DNA from: CAZEVY01 sp964515555
Lineage (GTDB): Bacteria > Acidobacteriota > Terriglobia > Bryobacterales > Bryobacteraceae
Length of the DNA: 45,817 bases
Assembly: GCA_964515555.1 (NCBI GenBank)
Contig: CAZEVY010000035.1
Span: forward strand, 1 to 45,817
Direction: 5' to 3'
The translations under genes and the position numbers were made by a program. The stretch's first letter is position 1. Each line of letters starts with the position of its first letter. Positions 41,522 through 45,817 of the stretch are shown in pieces. Under the pieces are notes generated by a model, which made no database searches, was not told the origin of the DNA, and saw nothing but the letters and a program-made list of their open reading frames with translations.

Positions 41522-44500
41522 CTACCTCGCCCCCACCGACACTTTCACCCGGTTGCTCACCACGCCGTCGACGGCGATCTCCAGGTCGTGCTCCCCGGGA
41601 GGCAAATCGGGCACGAACAGGTTGACCTGCTCCAGCGCCAGGAACCCCGGAGTCAGCCCCGCGAACTGCACCGTCGCGTCGGCGCCGCCGAGCTTCGCGG
41701 TAACGTTGCCCGCCGCGCGCACCAGCTCGGCCGCCGGCGCCGGCTCGCCCGTCTTCTGCACGGGCGTCATTCGTCCCATGCCGGCGACGTAGATGACGAT
41801 GACCTCCCCCGGCCGCGCGGGCCGGTCCGGGACATTGAGGCTGAAATCCTGATTCTGTACCGCGCCGCGTCCGGCGCCCGCCACGGCCGGGTCGATCAGG
41901 AAAATCCCCGGCGACGTCGCCGCCACCGGGATGCCGACCGCGATGCTGCGCCGGCCCTGGTGTTCAATCACCAGCGTCGCCTCGCCCGGCTCGGTCTCCG
42001 CCGGCAACTGCACGTTGATCTGGCTGGAGACGGCCGAGAGGATCGGCGATTCGCGGCCGTTCACCAGCACGCGCACGCCGGGAATCGCGATCGCCGCGCG
42101 GCCCGGCGCCGCCTTCTGCCCTCCCAGCAACTGGTCGAGAAAAGGGAACAGGCCGAAGACCGCCGTGAACGAACCCGGCGCGACCGCGCGCGGCGCGAAA
42201 CTGCCGCCGTTGACGACCGCGGCCCGCACCGTCTGCGCCGCGGCCCCGGGCGCGCGCTTCATCTCGTCGGTGAAGGACTCGGCGACGGCGTAGAGCACCT
42301 CGGTGCGGTCGCTGTCGTTGTTCAGATTGCCGTCGCCGTCGAAGTCGTGCAGCCAGACGTGCTTCACCTCCAGGTCGCTGTTGCCGGTTTCCTCGCTGCC
42401 TTGCTTTCGATCCTGGATGATCTGTATCCACCGTGCGCCCGCGGTCTCCCCGCACCCGATCACGCGCACCATGTGGGAGTTGCGGAGCGGCACTCGAGGA
42501 TTCGATGGCGGAACCTCGTAGACCACTTCCACGTCCTCGCCGTCCTGAATCTGGCGGCACAGCCAGGTGAAGTCGACGCGGTTCCCTTCGTTTCTGGTGA
42601 TCTGCCCGAACGCCGAGAAATCCGTGCTCACGCCGGCGACGGGCGTGCCGCCGGTTCCCTGGCTCGTCCCCTGGTGCCGGTGCACGAACATCCGCGTGAT
42701 CCGGTTCTGATCGAGATACTCGAATTTGCCGCGCATCGCCGCTTCGAAGCCGACGCCGTTGCCGCTGTTGCGGTTCGGCGCCTGGCGCTGCATGAGCCGC
42801 TCGAGACGGCCCACCAGCGTATCGTCGAGCAGTCCCGGCTCGTGGCGGTTCGGCAGCGTTACGTCGCCGTGCATGGCGTCCAGCCACGCCAGGCTGTTGG
42901 CGAACGCCATCGGCACGCACTGATTGTGCGCCGTCTGCACGTTCAGAACGGAGTACGGCTGGACGTAGGAGTACGTGGCGCCGGTCGACGAGAACGGCGG
43001 ATTCATCGGCGGCGCGGGTACGCCGTCGTCGGGCGCGCCGGCCCCGCAGGTGGCGATGGTCTGCTGTCCAACCGGAAAGACCGTCGACGACGACGGGTCG
43101 AACGCGGGCGCGGCCGTCATCGGCTGCGGCGTGACCGAGATATTGACGCTCACCGTCGATATCCGCGTGCCCGGCCCCGGCTCGTCGTTCGGAATCGTGG
43201 TGCTGAGCGCGAAGTCCTTGCTCAGCCACTCGATGTCGTGCTGCGCGTCGATGAAGATGTTCCGGACGTTCCAGCCGGTTCCGCTGACCAGATTGAAGTA
43301 GCCGTTCGGCGCGCCTGTCTGCCGCAGCAGCCGCGCCGCGTTGACATGCACGCTCCCGGCGCCCGAGAAGAACTTCGACGCGTGGCTCGACTGCGTGACG
43401 AGCACCGACCCGCCGCGCGGCAGGACGTCGGCGACCGGGCTTCTGACCACTAGGAGGGCGCCGTCGCGCGCCCCGTTCGGCGAAGGATCGAACACGCCGG
43501 GTTCTCCGACGAGAACGGCTTCCGGATCGAACGAAGCGGAGACCACGTCGTCGCTGAAGAAATCCGAAGAAGCCCTGGCGTCGTCGATGGTGCCCGGTCC
43601 GATGCAGCCTTGCGCGGTTTCCCCGGTTCCGGGTGCATAGCGCACCACCCAGGCCTGCGCGGCCGTGCCGCCGCCGCACGCGTTCAGAATTCGATTCACC
43701 AGCGTCGAGTTCGTGTTTCCGTAGAAGTTGAAGGCGAGCGGCAGATCGCTGGGGCCGCGCCGCTCGGTGAAGGTGATCAGGTTGTCCGTCCCACCGCCGC
43801 CGAAGTATCGGCTCCAGACGACCTCCGGGACTCCCGAAAGCGGCCAGGCGATGGCCGCGGCGAACCCGTCGATTCCGCCCCCGTACTGCCCACCGAATCC
43901 CGTTGGCGAATCCGTCGTGCCCGCGATCGTGTAATGGAATCCGCCGGCCGCGTTCGCGTGGATGCTGAGACTCCTCGCGGTCTCCACGCCCCCCGCGCCG
44001 AAGTAGCTGATCTGCCGCAGCGTCGAAAGATTCCCCGCGAGGGCGCCGACGAGCGCATCCTGCGTGCCCTGCCGCGCGCGCTGCGGCGCGTTGGCGTTGG
44101 TGGGGAGATTGGTGCCGGTCGTGAGGCCCGTGAATCCGATCGAGCCGTCGGGCGCCAGCGCGAGCGCTGTGATGATGTCGTTTCCGTTCGAGCCCAGGCG
44201 AGTCGATTGGAGCAGCAGACCGCTCGAGCCGAAACGCGTCACGGCCCCGTCGGAGCCGCCCAGCGCGTTCTGATTGTACGATCCCGCTGTCGTCGGGTAA
44301 TTGGGAGAAATCGTCCAGCCCCCGATGGCGGCGTTGCCGCCGGAATCCACCACCAGGCTGAAGAGAATGTCGTCCTGCGAACCCCCGTTGTAGGTGAAGA
44401 ACTGCTGGCTGCCGTCGGCGCCGTAGCCGGCCAGCCACATGTCGTTCATCCCCTGGCTCGACATCTGATTCGCGCCGGCGCTGGCGATGAGATTCGTCGA

Positions 44501-45502
44501 CCCGGTCACGCCCGCCGCGTACGCGCCGCCGTCGGGACGAAACGCGACCCGGAAGCAGCGGTCGTCGCCGTTGCCCCTCAGCACGTGCATTCGGCGCAGC
44601 GTCGTCAGATCGTTCGACAGGAAAAAGACCACCGCGTCGTAGAGGCCGCCGCCGTAGGGACCGCCCGGATTCGGATAGCCGTCGGGCAGGTCCAGGCTGC
44701 CGAAGGCCCCGCAGGCGACGATCCCGTTGGCGTTCCGCGCCGCCGAAGAAAGAAAGTCGCCGGCCGCCGAGCCGAGTCGCGTGGAGTTGACCAGCGGGTC
44801 GATCACCAGCGTGTGCGCGCGATCGTAGGCGCCGAGATGGAAGGTCGCCTCCTCGCCGTTCCATCGGAATCCGCCCTCGACCGGGCGGCGGACGCCGCCG
44901 ATCTCCTGGTAGATGACCGGCCGCCGGTGGCGCACCACGGCGTTCTCCAGCCTGAGGACGAGATCGCCGCCGGAGTCGATCGACACGCTCGACGCGCCCT
45001 CGAAGCGGATGCGGATGCGCGCCGGATCGGCGCCCGGGGCGACGAGGAAGTCGTGCTCGAACGCCCCGCGGCCGGCTCGGAACACCAGGTCGATGCCCGG
45101 GTAGACGCCGCGATACCGCACGCCCGCGAAGTGCGGCGCGGTGACGCCGCCGGAATACACGGTGTCGCCGGGAAGCGGATCGAGCGTCTCGATGAATTGC
45201 GGCTCGTCCGCGCCCGCCAGCCGCATCCGGATAACCTCGGGACGCGACGGTTCGGCGGCGCGCCTCGCCCACCGTTCGGGATCGAGCGCGTCCTCGCGCG
45301 ACGGCGCCGGCGGATGCACGACGAGGATCGCTTCGTCCCGGGCGAGAAGCAGGTTTCCCTCGGCCGTCCGTGAGAGGAACAGAATCCCCTCGGGGGCCTG
45401 TCCCCGATTGGCCTCGAAGACGCGGGGCACCCGCCCATGCACATGGACCTCGCCCCGGCCGGGCATGGCGGCAAACAGCACCAACCCCAGAAACAGAACC
45501 AC
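41522..45502 (-). CDS. secreted multidomain protein: SBBP-type propeller + C39-like cysteine peptidase domain + TIGR03437 C-terminus
   Basis: The 1326-aa protein has a signal peptide (from GTG 45502, GGAGG 5 nt before it). An N-terminal beta domain follows (VFEANRGQAPEGILFLSR, VYPGIDLVFRAGRGAFEHDFLV). From about 230 to 620 lie SBBP-like propeller blades (STRLGSAAGDFLSSAARNANG, STRLGSNGNDIITALALAPDG, SRYFGGGGTDNLITF). A peptidase-like domain at about 850-1070 carries Cys862 (NQCVPMAFANSLAWL), His1010 (NSHMVRVIGCGE) and Asp1031 (IQIIQDRKQG). The TIGR03437 domain ends the chain (VVNGGSFAPRAVAPGSFTAVFG, SSQINVQLP, GEVIVIYVAGMG). It is probably surface-located or secreted. It converges with sdhC, with one base between stop codons. 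Confidence 0.87.
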   Translation of the reverse strand: MVLFLGLVLFAAMPGRGEVHVHGRVPRVFEANRGQAPEGILFLSRTAEGNLLLARDEAILVVHPPAPSREDALDPERWARRAAEPSRPEVIRMRLAGADEPQFIETLDPLPGDTVYSGGVTAPHFAGVRYRGVYPGIDLVFRAGRGAFEHDFLVAPGADPARIRIRFEGASSVSIDSGGDLVLRLENAVVRHRRPVIYQEIGGVRRPVEGGFRWNGEEATFHLGAYDRAHTLVIDPLVNSTRLGSAAGDFLSSAARNANGIVACGAFGSLDLPDGYPNPGGPYGGGLYDAVVFFLSNDLTTLRRMHVLRGNGDDRCFRVAFRPDGGAYAAGVTGSTNLIASAGANQMSSQGMNDMWLAGYGADGSQQFFTYNGGSQDDILFSLVVDSGGNAAIGGWTISPNYPTTAGSYNQNALGGSDGAVTRFGSSGLLLQSTRLGSNGNDIITALALAPDGSIGFTGLTTGTNLPTNANAPQRARQGTQDALVGALAGNLSTLRQISYFGAGGVETARSLSIHANAAGGFHYTIAGTTDSPTGFGGQYGGGIDGFAAAIAWPLSGVPEVVWSRYFGGGGTDNLITFTERRGPSDLPLAFNFYGNTNSTLVNRILNACGGGTAAQAWVVRYAPGTGETAQGCIGPGTIDDARASSDFFSDDVVSASFDPEAVLVGEPGVFDPSPNGARDGALLVVRSPVADVLPRGGSVLVTQSSHASKFFSGAGSVHVNAARLLRQTGAPNGYFNLVSGTGWNVRNIFIDAQHDIEWLSKDFALSTTIPNDEPGPGTRISTVSVNISVTPQPMTAAPAFDPSSSTVFPVGQQTIATCGAGAPDDGVPAPPMNPPFSSTGATYSYVQPYSVLNVQTAHNQCVPMAFANSLAWLDAMHGDVTLPNRHEPGLLDDTLVGRLERLMQRQAPNRNSGNGVGFEAAMRGKFEYLDQNRITRMFVHRHQGTSQGTGGTPVAGVSTDFSAFGQITRNEGNRVDFTWLCRQIQDGEDVEVVYEVPPSNPRVPLRNSHMVRVIGCGETAGARWIQIIQDRKQGSEETGNSDLEVKHVWLHDFDGDGNLNNDSDRTEVLYAVAESFTDEMKRAPGAAAQTVRAAVVNGGSFAPRAVAPGSFTAVFGLFPFLDQLLGGQKAAPGRAAIAIPGVRVLVNGRESPILSAVSSQINVQLPAETEPGEATLVIEHQGRRSIAVGIPVAATSPGIFLIDPAVAGAGRGAVQNQDFSLNVPDRPARPGEVIVIYVAGMGRMTPVQKTGEPAPAAELVRAAGNVTAKLGGADATVQFAGLTPGFLALEQVNLFVPDLPPGEHDLEIAVDGVVSNRVKVSVGAR

Positions 45503-45558
45503 GGCGACCTCCGTTCCGCCGGGCCGCGCCGGCACAGCACAACATCGTAACAATTCCT

Positions 45559-45564
45559 TACAAT
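45559..45564 (+). promoter_or_regulatory. candidate -10 box (TACAAT) of sdhA
   Basis: TACAAT lies 58 nt before the sdhA ATG in the most AT-rich part of the divergent gap 45503-45622. On the opposite strand TACGAT (45545-45550) may serve the large secreted-protein gene. The gap holds no other recognised feature. Confidence 0.35.
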
Positions 45565-45622
45565 GAAATAGCCCCGCAATGTCGCGCTTCCGCCCGGCGA
45601 TCCGCCTGCCACGCACAACCCG

Positions 45623-45817
45623 ATGCAACTGAACGCGAGCGTCCCCCAAGGTCCCATCGAGAAGAAGTGGGACCGCTGCCGCTTCGAGATGAAGCTCGTC
45701 AACCCCGCCAACAAGCGCAAGTACACCGTCATCGTCGTCGGCACCGGGCTCGCCGGCGGATCGGCCGCCGCCACGCTCGGCGAGCTCGGCTACAACGTCC
45801 GCTGCTACTGCGCGCAC
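45623..45817 (+). CDS. sdhA: succinate dehydrogenase/fumarate reductase flavoprotein subunit, 3' partial
   Basis: The first 65 residues are present and run off the right edge. They show the SdhA N-terminus of non-classical (type B) enzymes: a lead of about 38 residues (KKWDRCRFEMKLVNPANKRK) then the FAD Rossmann motif VIVVGTGLAGGSAAATLGELGYNV. SdhA oxidises succinate to fumarate with covalent FAD. Its own promoter candidate upstream fits its separation from sdhC. sdhB is expected beyond the window. Confidence 0.93.
   Translation, partial: MQLNASVPQGPIEKKWDRCRFEMKLVNPANKRKYTVIVVGTGLAGGSAAATLGELGYNVRCYCAH

Noticed and set aside
41588..43453. Plus-strand frame of about 620 codons opposite the large secreted protein
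   Set aside because: The composition is Arg/His/Val/Ala biased with no motif. The opposite strand has a signal peptide and recognisable domains.
45503..45817. Continuation of the large secreted-protein frame to the right edge
   Set aside because: A signal peptide with GGAGG begins at GTG 45502, and the extension overlaps the clear sdhA N-terminus on the other strand.

Overview
The window looks like part of an Acidobacteriota chromosome, most likely Bryobacterales/Solibacter-type. This placement is an inference from family content; no rRNA or single-copy marker was compared. The signs are high GC, two very large Oar-like TonB-dependent receptors with N-terminal carboxypeptidase-regulatory domains, a TIGR03437-type C-terminal domain, a DUF1549/DUF1553 protein, a TIGR03790 protein, an ECF sigma factor paired with a Ser/Thr-kinase-like protein, and tandem DUF3857/transglutaminase proteins. 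Coding density is very high. Most longer open frames in other phases are GC-driven shadows. There is no rRNA, CRISPR array, insertion sequence or clear prophage; the one RNA gene recognised is tRNA-Lys(CTT).

Layout. 1-3.5 kb: the end of a DUF1549/DUF1553 protein with an inserted LamG-like domain, an orphan HicB-like protein, an AlkD-like repair protein and tRNA-Lys. 3.6-5.3 kb: an ECF sigma factor overlapping a kinase-like protein that lacks the catalytic loop. 5.3-12.4 kb: a long inverted repeat, a HAD phosphatase overlapped by a secreted acidobacterial protein, a GNAT acetyltransferase, a TonB protein and a 1232-aa TonB-dependent receptor. 12.5-17 kb: CrcB and an HTH-TPR protein divergent from feoA-feoB, then a thioredoxin reductase. 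17-26.2 kb: a long minus-strand run made of a six-hairpin-like protein, a three-part glycosyltransferase fusion, two DUF3857/transglutaminase paralogues and a membrane protein with a Q/G/S-rich tail. This may be an envelope or exopolysaccharide locus. 26.3-31 kb: an OB-like/hydrolase-like protein without its nucleophile, a LysR regulator with a small membrane protein, a cytochrome c/TIGR03790 pair and a frameshifted addiction-module antitoxin. 31-33 kb: an operon of ECF sigma, a membrane anti-sigma-like protein and rsmA. 33.1-40.7 kb: a SUMF1-like protein, a Cys-type sulfatase, a GH20/GH67-like protein and a TonB-dependent receptor, together resembling a sulfated-glycan uptake and degradation locus. 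40.8 kb to the end: sdhC and the start of sdhA, split by a 4-kb opposite-strand gene for a secreted SBBP/cysteine-peptidase-like/TIGR03437 protein.

Two themes stand out. First, four proteins keep an enzyme fold but have lost catalytic residues: the kinase, one transglutaminase, the alpha/beta hydrolase and the FGE-like protein. Second, many first-of-transcript genes have a -10-like hexamer (TACAAT, TATACT, TAGAAT, GACAAT) only 6-11 nt before the start codon, which predicts leaderless or nearly leaderless mRNAs.
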